A stretch of DNA of 64,000 bases from UBA8337 sp963932545 (GCA_963932545.1 CAWVRH010000006.1:1-64000); one strand, 5' to 3'; counted from the stretch's first letter, positions 1 to 9,583 are shown. Made by a program: numbers and translations. The notes: generated by a model from the sequence alone, not told the origin.

Positions 1-993
1 GGCAAAACTAGAGGCCTCGCCCGCTTCTGCCTTCGCCATGCGCACGGCCATTTCGCCCTCGCCTTGTTGGTCGACGAGAAAAGCGGCTGAATATAAATGC
101 GAGCGGGCCCGCTCATAGGCCTGATGCGCGTCTACCGCTGTATGTTTCAGCGACTGATAGGAGCCAATGAGCTTGCCAAATTGCTTGCGGGTTTTGAGAT
201 AATCCAGCGTGTAATCAATGCATGAAAAAGCCCCACCGCACATATCGGCTGCCAATAATAAAGAAGCGGTCAGCTCAATATGCGCCAAGGTTTCTCTAGC
301 TAGAGACACATCCATCAAAGCAGATTTCGGCAAGCGGATACCCTCAAGATCGAGCGCATAGGCACGTTGCGTATCATCAATGATTTTCTCACGCGTGAGA
401 CGCGACGCCTCGACCTCGGCCTTAGGCAAGACCAGCAAAGCGGGCGCCCCCTCAAATGCAAGGCTGACGATAATCAGTTCCGCCGCTGCCGCATGGGTGA
501 CCAAATATTTTGTGCCCGATAAAACCAAAGCCTCGCCATCCACCTTAGCGGTGCAGCTTAGGTTTTCTAAATTCCAATCTGCATGTGCCTCACATAGTGC
601 CAGACTGGCCGGAGCGCCGCCGGCCAATTTTGGCAACAGCGTTTGTTTTTGCTCGTCCGTGCCGCCGCGCAGCACGGCTTGTGCCGCCAAGGTGGTGCCC
701 ACGAAAGGCGAGCTCATCATGGTGCGGCCCATATATTCGACCAAAGGCACAACCTCGCCGAGCCCCAAACCAATGCCGCCGAATTCTTCGGGTATGGCAA
801 TACCAGTCCAGCCCAAATCGACCATTTCGCTCCAGACCGCGGGGTCGAAACCGGTCTCCTCGTCGAGCAAGCTGCGGACTTTATCCATCGGTGACTTATC
901 GCGGCAAAAGGCAGCCGCAATATCGATGAGTTGCGCCTGTTCTTCCGACAAACCAATTGTGGGGGTGATGCCCGGGCCTACATATGCCGACAT
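1..993 (-). CDS. Acyl-CoA dehydrogenase, C-terminus beyond the window edge
   Basis: This reading frame runs from an ATG at 993 (preceded by AAGGAA) through position 1 without a stop, giving 331 codons of a probable 370-400. It carries the acyl-CoA dehydrogenase layout: an N-terminal helical domain with the PEEFGG motif near residue 64, a middle beta domain, and the start of the C-terminal helical domain with a TRKQFG motif. It should oxidise an acyl-CoA to the 2-enoyl-CoA using FAD. It is the third of three such genes on this strand, 42 bases after the second. Paired divergent dehydrogenase subunits are known in FadE-type heterotetramers, so it may work with a neighbour. The substrate cannot be told from sequence. 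Confidence 0.88.
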   Translation of the reverse strand, partial: MSAYVGPGITPTIGLSEEQAQLIDIAAAFCRDKSPMDKVRSLLDEETGFDPAVWSEMVDLGWTGIAIPEEFGGIGLGLGEVVPLVEYMGRTMMSSPFVGTTLAAQAVLRGGTDEQKQTLLPKLAGGAPASLALCEAHADWNLENLSCTAKVDGEALVLSGTKYLVTHAAAAELIIVSLAFEGAPALLVLPKAEVEASRLTREKIIDDTQRAYALDLEGIRLPKSALMDVSLARETLAHIELTASLLLAADMCGGAFSCIDYTLDYLKTRKQFGKLIGSYQSLKHTAVDAHQAYERARSHLYSAAFLVDQQGEGEMAVRMAKAEAGEASSFA

Positions 994-1035
994 AAGGGTG
1001 TTCCTTTTCTTCGTATTTTCTTGCGCCTAAACAGC

Positions 1036-2238
1036 TTAGCTTTTCGGCAGACCGAGCACATGCTCGCCAATAATATTGCGCTGAATTTGCGACGTTCCGC
1101 CACCAATCGTGGCCGAGAAACTGTTCAAATAGCCCCGCTGCCAAATGCCATTATCATGCGCGCTATCATCGCCCACATAATAAGCGGCTCGCGTACCTTG
1201 TAGGGTAATTGCGAAAGCGTTAAGGCGTTGGTAGAAATCCGTACTCGATAATTTGCCGCCCAAAGCCAAGGACATCGGCCTATCTTGGGTTAGGGGTTGC
1301 AATTTATCGCGCCTAGAGGCCAAGCCTAACGCGCGAGCCTCGGTCATTAGATGAACCAATTCTTCGCGTATCGCCTCGTCTTCAATAGCTGGCTTGCCGT
1401 TTAATTGCGCCGTGCGGGCCAGATCAATAATATCATTCGGGTCAGACAACATCATCACATGACCGCCAGCTTGGCCGGAGCGCGCGCCGCGTTCATATTC
1501 TAGCGTCTGCATAGCAATCAGCCAGCCTTCCCCTTCCGCACCCATCAGGCAATCAGCCGAAATACGCGCGTCGTCAAAGAAGGTTTGCGTAAAGCCATAT
1601 TCGCCTGTGAGCTTGCGAATGGGGACGGTTTGGATGCCTTCGCCTTTCATTGGCGCCAAGAAAAAGCTTAAGCCTTTATATTTACTTTCGGCTTCTGGGT
1701 TGGTGCGAGCTAGCAAAATCATGTGGTCGGCGTAATTGCCCTGCGTCGTCCAAATTTTCGAGCCATTGATGACATAGTCGTCGCCATCGCGCACAGCACG
1801 GGTTTGAGCATTGCCCAAATCAGAACCGTGGTCAGGCTCGGAAAAACCCTGACACCAAATTTCGTCAGCCGACAGAATACCGCGAATATATTTTTTCTTT
1901 TCCGCTTCCGAGCCACGGTCAATTAGCAAAGGTCCCGTCCAGTTTAGGCCAATGGCGTTCAGCATAATGGGGGTGCGCTCGACGGCCATGGCGCGAGTGG
2001 CGGCATCTTGAAAGGCTTTATCTAGACCGCCACCGCCATATTCTGTCGGCCAATGGGCACCCAGATATCCGGCCTCATAAACTTTGTTTTGCCAGTCGCG
2101 CAGAAAATGAAACTGCTCATCCGTGCCCACTTCCATAAAGGTAAGCGGCAACATAAAACCGGTTTCTTTGGGGGCATTTTCCTTGAACCAATTTTTCGCG
2201 TCTTGCGTGAAAGCTTCTAAATCTTTTGCATCTAACAT
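1036..2238 (-). CDS. Acyl-CoA dehydrogenase (FadE-like)
   Basis: A 400-residue FAD-dependent acyl-CoA dehydrogenase expected to act in beta-oxidation or degradation of a branched or cyclic acid. The motif WCQGFSEPDHGSDL and the following NGSKIWTTQG are the family's FAD- and substrate-binding signatures; YERGARSG lies in the second half and the end carries the IQRNIIGEHVLGLP signature. An upstream ATG at 2265 is possible, but the ATG at 2238 has GGAGT seven bases before it and gives a normal N-terminus. It follows the next dehydrogenase by 69 bases on the same strand, so the three are probably co-transcribed. Confidence 0.92.
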   Translation of the reverse strand: MLDAKDLEAFTQDAKNWFKENAPKETGFMLPLTFMEVGTDEQFHFLRDWQNKVYEAGYLGAHWPTEYGGGGLDKAFQDAATRAMAVERTPIMLNAIGLNWTGPLLIDRGSEAEKKKYIRGILSADEIWCQGFSEPDHGSDLGNAQTRAVRDGDDYVINGSKIWTTQGNYADHMILLARTNPEAESKYKGLSFFLAPMKGEGIQTVPIRKLTGEYGFTQTFFDDARISADCLMGAEGEGWLIAMQTLEYERGARSGQAGGHVMMLSDPNDIIDLARTAQLNGKPAIEDEAIREELVHLMTEARALGLASRRDKLQPLTQDRPMSLALGGKLSSTDFYQRLNAFAITLQGTRAAYYVGDDSAHDNGIWQRGYLNSFSATIGGGTSQIQRNIIGEHVLGLPKS

Positions 2239-2307
2239 CAACAACTCCCTGTATCTGACACGCACTATAAATGTTGCAGCCCAATTGAAAAGAGCTAACC
2301 CAATATT

Positions 2308-3501
2308 TTAAGAAAGGCCGAGTAGGGCTTTCGACATAATATTGCGCTGAATTTCATTGGAACCCGCATAAATCGTCGCCGCTCTATCATTCAAATATTG
2401 CGGCATGGCCGTGGCCGCCAAATCAGACCCAATGGGGGCAACATTAGCCTCAGGGCGGCGCGCTTCTGGCTGATAGGGCAAGGCATAAAAACCCACCGCT
2501 TCGACCGCTAGCTCGGTCACTAGCTGGCGCAATTCCGTGCCTCGCACTTTCACCGCCGACGATAAAGCCCCGACTGGCTCGCCTGATTTTACGGCCGAGA
2601 AAATTTTATCCTCAAATGCCTGCATGGCCATCAGCTCAATTTCGGCAGACGCCAATTTGCGGGTAAAATGCACATCCTCGCCCAAACGTGCGCCGCTTCC
2701 GTCTTCTTCTTGGGCGGCAAAATCACGCACTCTTTGCAAGCGTACTTTTAGGCTGGAGGCGTAGGAACTGCCACGCTCGTGTTGCAGTAAATATTTGGCC
2801 ACTGTCCAGCCTTCGTTTTCTTTGCCCAAAACAGCCGAGACCGGCACACGGACATTCTCGAAAAACACTTGGTTAAACTCATGGTCGCCTGAGATGGAAA
2901 TCAGCGGGCGAATTTCAATACCGGGCAAATGAATATCGAACAGTAAAAAAGTAATGCCCTGTTGTGGCTTGCCCGAAGTATCGGTACGCACGAGACAGAA
3001 AATCATATTCGACCATTGCGCATGGGTCGTCCAAATTTTTGTGCCATTGATGACATAGTCATCTCCATCGCGCTCGGCCTTGCATTGCAAGGAGGCTAAG
3101 TCAGAGCCCGAGCCCGGTTCAGAATAGCCTTGTGCCCAATAGTCTTCGCCACTGCGAATGCGCGGCAGGTAATGGTTTTTTTGCTCGTCCGTGCCATAGG
3201 CCAAAATAGCCGGCCCCACCATGCCAATGGCATTGGGCGCGAGGACCGGCGCATTGGCCAAGGTCATCTCGCGTTTAAAAATCTCATGTTGCTCAAGCGA
3301 CCACCCCGTGCCGCCCCAAGCCTCTGGCCAAGCCGGCACGGCCCAACCTTTTTCTTGATCCAGAATACGCTGCCAAGCGATGCCGACAGGTTTCTCAGCA
3401 TAAATACCGGCACATAGCTCGCCCGCTCGGCGCAGCTCTGGCGTCAGATGCTCGGCCAAAAAGTCTCTCACCTCTTGGGTAAATTGCTGCAACTCATCCA
3501 T
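2308..3501 (-). CDS. Acyl-CoA dehydrogenase (FadE-like)
   Basis: A 397-residue acyl-CoA dehydrogenase and first gene of the three-dehydrogenase run. It shows WAQGYSEPGSGSDL, NGTKIWTTHAQ, HERGSSYA and a C-terminal IQRNIMSKALLGL, the usual family signatures in the usual order. The start at 3501 is chosen over the ATG at 3528 because GGGAGTGG sits just upstream of it. Together with the two downstream genes it suggests a dedicated catabolic step needing two different dehydrogenase subunits, but no hydratase or CoA ligase lies in view to name the pathway. Confidence 0.92.
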   Translation of the reverse strand: MDELQQFTQEVRDFLAEHLTPELRRAGELCAGIYAEKPVGIAWQRILDQEKGWAVPAWPEAWGGTGWSLEQHEIFKREMTLANAPVLAPNAIGMVGPAILAYGTDEQKNHYLPRIRSGEDYWAQGYSEPGSGSDLASLQCKAERDGDDYVINGTKIWTTHAQWSNMIFCLVRTDTSGKPQQGITFLLFDIHLPGIEIRPLISISGDHEFNQVFFENVRVPVSAVLGKENEGWTVAKYLLQHERGSSYASSLKVRLQRVRDFAAQEEDGSGARLGEDVHFTRKLASAEIELMAMQAFEDKIFSAVKSGEPVGALSSAVKVRGTELRQLVTELAVEAVGFYALPYQPEARRPEANVAPIGSDLAATAMPQYLNDRAATIYAGSNEIQRNIMSKALLGLS

Positions 3502-3710
3502 CGTCCACTCCCTCGGGTTTTGGTACAAAAAGCATAGGCGGAGTTCTTGGCATAAAACAAGAGCTGGCGAGCCAAACGCGGCGTTTTGAAGAAAACCGAT
3601 ACCCTTAAGGCCAACATTTGTAAGGTTGGTATGGAAATTTTGGCCAAAGCCGATTAAACAGAGCTATAGAAATTAAAAGCCCTTCAAAGGCCCCTCAAAG
3701 GAGAGTGAAG

Positions 3711-4085
3711 ATGAAAAAAATGATGGATTACATGAGCGAAGCCAATGCCAGTGTGCCTCGTATCGACGGCGCTTCCGCGCTCAACCACTATAAAGACGAG
3801 GACGCCGTTTTCATCGATGTGCGCGACGCCTATATGATTGCCGAAAGCGGCACGATTGACGGCGGACATCATATTCCGCGCGGGCTTTTCGAGTTTGTGG
3901 CCGATGAAGATAGCCCGATGTTCAACCCGGTTTTTGACAAATCCAAAACCTTTTACCTCGTCTGCGGAGCTGGCGGTATGGCCGCTCTGGCGGGCAAAAC
4001 CATGCAAGAAATGGGCTTTGAGAATGTCGTCAACATTGGTGGCTTCAGCGAGTGGCAAGAGGCGGGCGGCCCGGTCAAAAAATAG
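3711..4085 (+). CDS. Rhodanese-like domain protein
   Basis: A single-domain rhodanese of 124 residues. It has the CH2A-like VFIDVRDAYM motif near residue 32 and the active-site loop YLVCGAGGMAA, where the cysteine would carry the persulfide, followed by the typical GFSEWQEAGGPV end. It is probably a cytoplasmic sulfurtransferase or sulfur carrier. The ATG at 3711 is preferred to the GTG at 3705 because AAAGGAG lies seven bases before the ATG. The loop is CGAGGMA rather than the classical CRxGxR, so thiosulfate need not be its donor. It stands alone between a divergent dehydrogenase operon and typA. Confidence 0.88.
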   Translation: MKKMMDYMSEANASVPRIDGASALNHYKDEDAVFIDVRDAYMIAESGTIDGGHHIPRGLFEFVADEDSPMFNPVFDKSKTFYLVCGAGGMAALAGKTMQEMGFENVVNIGGFSEWQEAGGPVKK

Positions 4086-4174
4086 CCAGCATGAATTTGC
4101 GGTAAATAACGCTGGCTTGTGCGCCCCAGAGGGGATAGAAGCCTCACATACTTATCTTTTTAGAGGCTTCTTGC

Positions 4175-6031
4175 ATGTCAACCGAAACTGCTTCCAATCT
4201 TGTGCCCGCCGAAGGCTTGCGCAACATCGCTATTATCGCTCACGTGGACCACGGCAAAACCACGCTCATTGATACGATTATGAAACAAAGCGGCATGTTC
4301 CGCGATAATCAGTCGGTAGATGAGCGGGTCATGGACTCGGGCGACTTGGAAAAAGAACGCGGCATCACCATTTTGGCGAAGCCGACTTCCATCACTTGGA
4401 AAGATATTCGCATCAATATTATTGATACGCCAGGCCACGCCGACTTCGGTGGCGAGGTGGAGCGCGTGTTGGATATGGCGGATGGCGTTATTCTGCTGAC
4501 CGATGCGGCCGAGGGCCCAATGCCACAAACCAAATTTGTGCTGGGCAAAGCGCTGGCCCAAGGCTTGCGCCCTATCGTGATTATCAACAAAGTCGACCGC
4601 CCCGATGGCCGCGCCGATGAAGTGGTCGACGAAGTGTTCGACCTTTTCGTTTCTTTGGATGCGACTTCCGAACAACTCGACTTCCCAATTATGTACGCCT
4701 CGGGCCGTGACGGCTGGTGTGCGGCTGAGCTGGAAGACCCGCGCGAGAACTTGACGCCGCTGTTGGATTTGGTTTTGGCGCATGTGCCGCCGCCCATGGT
4801 GGAGCCCAACAAACCATTCGCCATGTTGGCTACGCTGCTCGATAGAGACCCTTATATTGGCCGCTGCCTAACCGGTCGTGTGTTGCAAGGCACCGCCAAG
4901 ATAAACGCTCCCGTGAAGTCTATCGACCTCGACGGCAATCAGATTGAAACCGGTCGTCTGACCAAATTGCTGCGCTTTGAAGGCACCAAACGCGTGCCCG
5001 TAGACGAAGTGCAAGCAGGTGACCTGATTTGCATCGCGGGCCTGACCAAAACTTCCGTGGCCGACACCATTGGCGATCCGGGTATTACCCAGGCTTTGGC
5101 CTCGACCCCGATTGATCCGCCTACCATGTCGGTAACGCTGACCGTGAACGACAGCCCCTTCGCTGGCCAAGAAGGCAAAAAAGTAACCTCGACGGTTATT
5201 CGTCAGCGCTTGCTTGACGAAGTGGAAACCAATGTTGCCATTACCTTTGCCGAAAGTGAAAACCGCGACGCCTTTGAAATTGGCGGTCGTGGCGAATTGC
5301 AATTGGGTGTGCTGATTGAAACCATGCGCCGCGAAGGCTTCGAGATGAATGTCTCGCGCCCGAAAGTTCTCTTCCGCATGGAAGGCACCGAAAAACTAGA
5401 GCCGGTAGAAGAAGTCACCATCGATGTGGATGAAGAATATTCCTCCACTGTGGTCGACAGCATGAACCGCCGCAAAGCCAAAATGGTCGACATGCGCGCC
5501 GCTGGTGCTAGCAAAACACGTATGATATTTCATGCGCCATCGCGCGGACTTATCGGTTACCAAAGCAACTTCCTCACGCAGACGCGTGGCACAGGGGTTT
5601 TGAACCGTGTGTTCCATTCGTATCAGCCTTATAGCGGTGACATTCCGGGCCGTCGCAATGGCGCCCTGATTGCCAGCGAAACCGGCACGGCTGTGGCCTT
5701 TGCTTTGTTTAACTTGCAAGACCGTGGTGCCATGTTCATCGACCCGCAAACGCCTGTCTATCAAGGCATGATTGTGGGCGAGCATAGCCGCGACAATGAT
5801 TTGGAAATCAACGTGCTAAAAGGCAAGAAGTTGACCAATATGCGCGCCTCGGGCACGGATGAAGCGGTAACGCTTGTCACGCCGCGTCGTATGTCTTTGG
5901 AAGAAATGATGGCTTACGTTGAATATGACGAATTGCTGGAAGTGACCCCAACGAGCCTGCGTTTGCGCAAGCGTTATTTGTTGGAACACGAACGCAAGAA
6001 ATTCCGTCGCGAGCTAGAAGACCAGAAATAG
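4175..6031 (+). CDS. typA: Ribosome-associated GTPase TypA/BipA
   Basis: A 618-residue translational GTPase of normal length for the family. G1 AHVDHGKTT is at residues 22-30, followed by the RGITI switch, DTPGHADF (G3) and NKVDRPD (G4), then EF-G-like domains and the BipA-specific C-terminal domain. It binds the ribosome and helps 50S assembly and growth under stress or cold. The Shine-Dalgarno is weak (GAGG about 11 bases upstream). The next gene converges on it with a three-base gap, and I saw no clear hairpin between them. Confidence 0.97.
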   Translation: MSTETASNLVPAEGLRNIAIIAHVDHGKTTLIDTIMKQSGMFRDNQSVDERVMDSGDLEKERGITILAKPTSITWKDIRINIIDTPGHADFGGEVERVLDMADGVILLTDAAEGPMPQTKFVLGKALAQGLRPIVIINKVDRPDGRADEVVDEVFDLFVSLDATSEQLDFPIMYASGRDGWCAAELEDPRENLTPLLDLVLAHVPPPMVEPNKPFAMLATLLDRDPYIGRCLTGRVLQGTAKINAPVKSIDLDGNQIETGRLTKLLRFEGTKRVPVDEVQAGDLICIAGLTKTSVADTIGDPGITQALASTPIDPPTMSVTLTVNDSPFAGQEGKKVTSTVIRQRLLDEVETNVAITFAESENRDAFEIGGRGELQLGVLIETMRREGFEMNVSRPKVLFRMEGTEKLEPVEEVTIDVDEEYSSTVVDSMNRRKAKMVDMRAAGASKTRMIFHAPSRGLIGYQSNFLTQTRGTGVLNRVFHSYQPYSGDIPGRRNGALIASETGTAVAFALFNLQDRGAMFIDPQTPVYQGMIVGEHSRDNDLEINVLKGKKLTNMRASGTDEAVTLVTPRRMSLEEMMAYVEYDELLEVTPTSLRLRKRYLLEHERKKFRRELEDQK

Positions 6032-6034
6032 GCT

Positions 6035-6499
6035 TTAGTGGCAGGCTTTTCCCAAAGCCTTTAGGCGCCAATAATTATATGGCAAAGGCGCTAGAAAGCC
6101 GGCTATCCACATGAGCGGTAACACGCTCAGCGTTAGCTTGGCGCCGCCTGTGACGGCCACATCGACGACATTCATGGCCACTTCCATCGCAATCATCGAG
6201 ATAAGCGACATGCCAATGGCTGTCTGGAAAGCCAGCTTCAAAGCCATTTGCCGCGCCATAATAAAGGTCTCTAGCGCAATCGAGGTCAGCAAGCCATTGA
6301 CGATGGCCAAAGCCATAATCGCCATGACCGGCCATGCGATGCCGCTCAATTGGAAAAATAAAATCGTGCCCATATCGCCGATAGAGCAGCCGATTAAACA
6401 CCACATCGTATTATAGCTGGCGGTTCGCCACGTATGGCGGCAAGTCCAGCTTATGGCCATCAGACTTTTAGAGGGGCTCGTGGTAGGGGTTTTACTCAT
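6035..6499 (-). CDS. DUF4396-type small membrane protein
   Basis: A 154-residue protein with four predicted membrane helices. The segment WCLIGCSIGDMGTI early in the protein, with two cysteines, and the ALETFIMARQ and MSLISMIAMEVAMN stretches resemble the DUF4396 family. The function of that family is not established. The two cysteines and the His/Met-rich helices might bind a metal, but that is speculation. Neither the ATG at 6499 nor the internal one at residue 14 has a good ribosome site. It ends three bases from the typA stop in convergent orientation. Confidence 0.7.
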   Translation of the reverse strand: MSKTPTTSPSKSLMAISWTCRHTWRTASYNTMWCLIGCSIGDMGTILFFQLSGIAWPVMAIMALAIVNGLLTSIALETFIMARQMALKLAFQTAIGMSLISMIAMEVAMNVVDVAVTGGAKLTLSVLPLMWIAGFLAPLPYNYWRLKALGKACH

Positions 6500-6525
6500 A
6501 GGGTTAACATAGCCGATGCGCGGAC

Positions 6526-7329
6526 TTAGTCTAGCAAATGTCGATAGGTGAAATCAGCGTCGCGCCCGATAACGAAGTCGCATAAGGGCGGCAGAGCGTT
6601 CCATAGACCCAGCGTCCAGCTTTCATAATGCGCGCAAAACTCTGCCACTTGCTCGCGGGTTTTAAACTGCCAAATGCCGCTAGCCGCCGCATTGTCTTTT
6701 TCTTGCGCCCAACGACTGTCGATGACGGCTTCAAAATTATCTTGGCGCATCAGCATTAAGCTATCGCAAGCCGCCCATATGTCTTCATAGGCCGCCGCTT
6801 GGGTAGCGCTCCATTGCTTCCAAACGCCTGCGCTATCGTGGGCCCGCTCCCAATCTGTTTGCGGATTAGGCGAGATGCAGCTCGCTCTCGCGCCCACACA
6901 CCAACCTTCAAGCAAAATAACCTCGGGCTGGCGCATCACTGCCAACCATTGCGCGGGCGGTAAAACATCATCCAGAGATTTCGAAAAAACGGGCAATGGC
7001 CAATCCATTCCGTCCTCCCCCGAGCGCAGAGCCTGCAGCGTCTCGCGTAGCTGGGCAACATTATGCGTGCCGGGCACGCCTCGCGTTTTGCATAAGGGGT
7101 GGATATCGCGGGCTAGCGTCTCGCGGGCCTCTCGCGAGAGATAAAAATCATCCAACGATAAACTTAAGGTCGGCGTTCCCGCATCGTTTAAATACTGGCT
7201 CAAACGCTTACAAAAAGTGGACTTTCCAACACCTTGCCCACCCGACACACCCAAGACAAAGGGGCGCGTTTTCCCGCGCGCCAATAAGTGTTGAGCTATT
7301 TGTGGAACCAGAGTTTCGAGCTGCATCAT
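6526..7329 (-). CDS. P-loop kinase, D-glycerate 3-kinase-like
   Basis: A 267-residue P-loop kinase. The Walker A GVSGGQGVGKSTF is near residue 27; LSLDDFYLS supplies the aspartates seen in uridine/glycerate-type kinases, and VILLEGWCVGAR is the Walker B-like region. These match the plant glycerate 3-kinase and yeast Tda10 group, which phosphorylates D-glycerate to 3-phosphoglycerate. The family assignment is good; the substrate is inferred. It lies 26 bases upstream of the DUF4396 gene and is divergent from the phosphate transporter. No clear ribosome site precedes the MMQLE start. Confidence 0.8.
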   Translation of the reverse strand: MMQLETLVPQIAQHLLARGKTRPFVLGVSGGQGVGKSTFCKRLSQYLNDAGTPTLSLSLDDFYLSREARETLARDIHPLCKTRGVPGTHNVAQLRETLQALRSGEDGMDWPLPVFSKSLDDVLPPAQWLAVMRQPEVILLEGWCVGARASCISPNPQTDWERAHDSAGVWKQWSATQAAAYEDIWAACDSLMLMRQDNFEAVIDSRWAQEKDNAAASGIWQFKTREQVAEFCAHYESWTLGLWNALPPLCDFVIGRDADFTYRHLLD

Positions 7330-7477
7330 TTACACATGTTAACAAAGTTTTCCTGTGCTTCAGATTTATATTGTCACGCCTCGAAACACCACTTAAGGGT
7401 TCTCGAACACAATGATTTTTTCATCCGCCATTCGTCAGATTTCTGGCTTGGCACAAAAACAGTTATTGGAGTGAGAC

Positions 7478-8983
7478 ATGAGTGACAATCCAAAGAAACT
7501 TGGAAACCGGTATGTCAACGATTTACGAAAATTAGAATTTGCCCAACAGCAAACCGCCAACGCAAAGTTTGGCAAGCTGCCCTTTATGCTGGCTGGCCTG
7601 TTTTTAATTATTGCCGGCTATTGGGGTTACATAAACCTCGAAGTTTCTACCGAGAACATTATTATCTTAATCGCCGCCTCAGCTATTGGCGGATATATGG
7701 CACTCAACATTGGCGCCAATGACGTTGCCAATAACATGGGGCCCGCAGTGGGCGGTCGCGTGTTGACGATTGGCACGGCAGTGGTTATTGCCGCCGTTTG
7801 CGAGAGCGCCGGCGCGCTTCTGGCTGGCGGTGACGTCGTGAAGACCGTCTCCAAGGGCATTATTGACCCGGGCAGCGGTATCGATGTCGAAGTGTTTCGC
7901 AACCTCATGCTGGGGGCGCTGTTAGCCGCCGCTCTTTGGATCAATTTTGCTACATCTCTCAACGCTCCCGTTTCCACGACACACTCCATTGTTGGCGGTG
8001 TTTTAGGGGCGGGCATTGCCGGAGCCGGCTTTGGCTTGGTCAATTGGCCAACCATGTCGAAAATTGCGGCCAGCTGGGTTATCTCTCCGGTGCTTGGTGG
8101 CATCGCGGCGGCCAGCTTATTATTTGTCATTGAGGTCAAAATTCTGCGGGTCGAAGACCGCCTGACAGCGGCCAAAAAATGGGTGCCCGTTTTAATCGGC
8201 CTGATGGCTAGCGCCTTCTTTGCTTATATGGCGATGAAGGGTTTGAAAAAAATCTGGAAGCCTTCCAGCAATGAAATCGGGCTTTACTCAGCCGTGGCGT
8301 TCTTTGCGGCCTGGGCGGCCTCTGTACCGTTTATCCGCAACCGCGCTGACAAGTTGAGCCAAAGCAAAAGCGACGTTTATAAATTGTTCAATGTGCCGCT
8401 CATCGCGGGCGTATCGCTTCTATGCTTCGCCCATGGAGCCAATGATGTGGCCAATGCCGTAGGCCCTCTGGCCGCCATTGTATCGACCCTCACGTCCACT
8501 ACGGTCGAGGCCAAAGTGGCGGTGCCATTTTGGGTGATGTTCATCGGTGCCAGTGGTCTCGCCTTAGGCTTGTTCTTGTTCGGCCCTAAATTGATCAACA
8601 CCGTGGGGGAGAAAATCACCCGACTGAACGCGCCACGCGCTTATTGCGTGGCTCTGGCTTCTGCCGTCACGGTGCTTTTGGCCACAACTTTGGGTCTGCC
8701 GGTCAGCTCGACGCATATCGCCATTGGCGCGATTTTCGGCGTAGGTTTCCTGCGGGAGTATATGGAAAACCCAAATCGGAAACGGGTGAAACCAGCGCAC
8801 CGCCTCAATGCGACAGCTAGAGAAGCCTTCCTGACGACACGCTATAATATGAAGCGGCGTCTGGTTCGGCGTCGGTTTGTCGTATCGATTGCGGCGGCTT
8901 GGGTTATCACTGTGCCGGCCTCGGCCAGCTTAGCGGCAACTATATTTTACGCTTTGCAGTGGCTAACACAGCTGGCGAAATAG
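7478..8983 (+). CDS. Inorganic phosphate transporter, PiT family
   Basis: A 501-residue membrane protein with the two duplicated PiT signatures: GANDVANNMGPAVGG near residue 79 and GANDVANAVGPLAAI near residue 321. PVSTTHSIVGG and PVSSTHIAIGA are the matching second-half motifs. PiT proteins are low-affinity symporters of phosphate, often as metal-phosphate. The start has a strong GGAGTGAG ribosome site. Its last 44 bases overlap the convergent NUDIX gene, so the two 3' ends are antisense. No Pho box was recognised upstream. Confidence 0.95.
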   Translation: MSDNPKKLGNRYVNDLRKLEFAQQQTANAKFGKLPFMLAGLFLIIAGYWGYINLEVSTENIIILIAASAIGGYMALNIGANDVANNMGPAVGGRVLTIGTAVVIAAVCESAGALLAGGDVVKTVSKGIIDPGSGIDVEVFRNLMLGALLAAALWINFATSLNAPVSTTHSIVGGVLGAGIAGAGFGLVNWPTMSKIAASWVISPVLGGIAAASLLFVIEVKILRVEDRLTAAKKWVPVLIGLMASAFFAYMAMKGLKKIWKPSSNEIGLYSAVAFFAAWAASVPFIRNRADKLSQSKSDVYKLFNVPLIAGVSLLCFAHGANDVANAVGPLAAIVSTLTSTTVEAKVAVPFWVMFIGASGLALGLFLFGPKLINTVGEKITRLNAPRAYCVALASAVTVLLATTLGLPVSSTHIAIGAIFGVGFLREYMENPNRKRVKPAHRLNATAREAFLTTRYNMKRRLVRRRFVVSIAAAWVITVPASASLAATIFYALQWLTQLAK

Positions 8984-9377
8984 CCTCGAACAAACCGATG
9001 AGTTGTTGGAAATCTTCTCGGTCGGTTACCTGATACGCGTGCTTCAGCAGCGCCCAATGGCGTTCGCGTTTATCTTTTTCAGGCCATTCGTCGGCCTGAT
9101 CGGTAACCAGCATCGGGTAATAAGTCACCGCGGTTTGAACCAAACCGGTGGCGGCCGATTTGCTGATAGAAGTGGTAATGGGGAAGTCTGTAAGGATTTC
9201 CCCAGTCACGCCGGCCTCCTCGAAGGCTTCACGTTGGCAGCCCTTTTCATGGCTCTCTTGGGCTTTTAAATTACCCTTTGGCAAAATCCAACGACCTCGC
9301 TGTTGCGAGGTAACAAACATGATGGCGATACGCTCTCCATCGACGGTAAATGGAATAACTCCGATTTTATGATCCAT
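8940..9377 (-). CDS. NUDIX hydrolase
   Basis: A 145-residue NUDIX hydrolase. The full box, Gx5Ex7REUxEExGU, is readable at residues 35-57 (starting GNLKAQE and ending REAFEEAGV). The enzyme should cleave a nucleoside diphosphate linked to another group. The short form with an N-terminal IGVIPF strand resembles the diphosphoinositol-polyphosphate/Ap4A-type bacterial NUDIX proteins, but the substrate is not determined. It converges on the phosphate transporter and overlaps its 3' end. Confidence 0.9.
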   Translation of the reverse strand: MDHKIGVIPFTVDGERIAIMFVTSQQRGRWILPKGNLKAQESHEKGCQREAFEEAGVTGEILTDFPITTSISKSAATGLVQTAVTYYPMLVTDQADEWPEKDKRERHWALLKHAYQVTDREDFQQLIGLFEAISPAVLATAKRKI

Positions 9378-9508
9378 GCCAAACCCTTTTCATAAACAAA
9401 AAACACTCGTCGGTTTTAGCTGGCGAAGAAAGCAAGCGCAAGACAGATTGCGAAGCTCATTTTCGCTTCGTTCAAAACCACTGTTTTGAAAAATTGTTTT
9501 TTGAAAAA

Positions 9509-9583
9509 TGGTGCCCGGGGGCGGATTTGAACCACCGACACGAGGATTTTCAGTCCACTGCTCTACCCCTGAGCTACCCGGGC
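9509..9583 (-). tRNA. tRNA-Phe (GAA)
   Basis: Read on the minus strand, the 7-bp acceptor stem GCCCGGG/CCCGGGC closes a cloverleaf of 75 nt including an encoded CCA. The anticodon loop is CTGAAAA, anticodon GAA; the T arm contains GGTTCAAATCC. The anticodon stem has one T-T mismatch, seen in related alphaproteobacterial copies. It follows the yacG gene on the same strand, the arrangement found in many alphaproteobacteria. Confidence 0.97.

Noticed and set aside
4178..5785. Long minus-strand frames opposite typA
   Set aside because: They are shadows of a strongly coding gene, without ribosome sites or recognisable domains.
7330..7477. Pho box before the phosphate transporter
   Set aside because: No pair of CTGTCAT-like repeats with 11-base spacing could be found.
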